Assembly: GCF_036924715.1 (NCBI RefSeq)
Contig: NZ_JAZHSB010000001.1
Coordinates: 6,501,001 to 6,565,000, forward strand
Reading direction: 5' to 3'
From: Bradyrhizobium sp. AZCC 1721
Lineage (GTDB): Bacteria > Pseudomonadota > Alphaproteobacteria > Rhizobiales > Xanthobacteraceae
Length of the DNA stretch: 64,000 nucleotides
Shown: positions 63,896 to 64,000 of the stretch, one piece after another
Layout of the letters: each line of letters starts with the position of its first letter
How positions within the stretch are numbered: position 1 is the stretch's first letter
Notes under the pieces: model-generated
Told to the model about the DNA's origin: nothing
Databases searched by the model: none
The model's input: the letters and a program-made list of their open reading frames with translations, nothing else
Program-made: the position numbers and the translations under genes

Positions 63896-64000
63896 TCAAT
63901 CGCCGCTCGGCGGCGCCAGCGGCTGCACGATTTCCTTGAACGGCGGCAGCGCCTCGCACCGCTCGGAATGCGCCTTCAGCGCCGGATAGCGCGCGTCAAA
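63896..64000 (-). CDS. Glutathione S-transferase family protein, C-terminal end only (cut by window edge)
   Basis: The minus strand carries a 34-residue open end, FDARYPALKAHSERCEALPP, then FKEIVQPLAPPSGD and TGA at 63898-63896. The pattern YPALxAHxxRCEALPxFxEI is the C-terminal helix of many GSTs. It converges with the zeta-class GST gene. The start and active site lie outside the window. Confidence 0.65.
   Translation of the reverse strand, partial: FDARYPALKAHSERCEALPPFKEIVQPLAPPSGD

Overview
This is a high-GC alphaproteobacterial chromosome segment, most likely from Bradyrhizobium or a close Nitrobacteraceae relative. The evidence is a membrane-anchored CycM-type cytochrome c, a divergent phyR / nepR-ecfG general stress response (GSR) locus, a complete Tad/Cpa pilus locus, a urease-plus-urea-transporter (urt/ure) block, and families of short palindromic intergenic repeats. 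It reads as ordinary core chromosome with a few disturbed spots. I see no prophage, CRISPR array, transposase, rRNA or tRNA.

Layout. (1) 1-3.5 kb: envelope genes (L,D-transpeptidase, AI-2E-family permease, YqjD/YqjE-like pair). Three transcription units here carry textbook EcfG-type promoters (GGAAC-N16-CGTT). (2) 3.5-7.9 kb: a small secreted protein, an MFS permease, two candidate structured RNAs with intrinsic terminators, a NYN-domain protein and a DUF808 membrane protein. (3) 7.9-11.7 kb: the GSR core (PhyR, NepR, EcfG) with a CHASE/HWE sensor kinase. (4) 11.9-24.7 kb, all minus strand: the urea ABC transporter urtABCDE, then ureDAB, an inserted DUF559-type endonuclease with repeats, ureC, an ABM-domain protein, and ureEFG. 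A sigma-54 promoter lies upstream of urtA, as expected for nitrogen control. (5) 25.1-27.4 kb: a DEAD-box helicase, a second-type IF-1 and a cold-shock protein. (6) 27.5-43.2 kb: the Tad pilus locus. Two TadE-like minor pilins and a CpaC N-domain protein lie on the minus strand; the Flp pilin, CpaA-F and TadBC are on the plus strand; a TadD lipoprotein closes the locus. tadB carries a frameshift that looks like a 2-bp CT expansion. A foreign-looking segment with a degenerate 2H phosphoesterase sits between tadC and tadD. (7) 43.3-53.4 kb: M17 aminopeptidase, NlpC/P60 hydrolase and a Yej-type oligopeptide ABC importer with two tandem binding proteins. (8) 53.5-64 kb: cycM, kdsB, pheA, a small secreted protein, an LLM oxidoreductase, metF-metH behind an AT-rich leader, and two glutathione S-transferase genes, the last cut by the window edge.

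How the genes work together: urea is imported by UrtABCDE and hydrolysed by UreABC, which is matured with nickel by UreDEFG. The PhyR-NepR-EcfG switch probably drives the three EcfG-type promoters at the left end. CpaA-F with TadBC would assemble Flp pili, but the tadB lesion puts that in doubt for this isolate or this assembly. MetF supplies methyltetrahydrofolate to cobalamin-dependent MetH. The best candidates for undescribed biology are the two structured intergenic RNAs, one displaying anti-Shine-Dalgarno-like loops just upstream of an MFS gene; the tandem repeats between urtA and urtB; and the degenerate-motif proteins (NYN protein, HWE kinase, 2H phosphoesterase).
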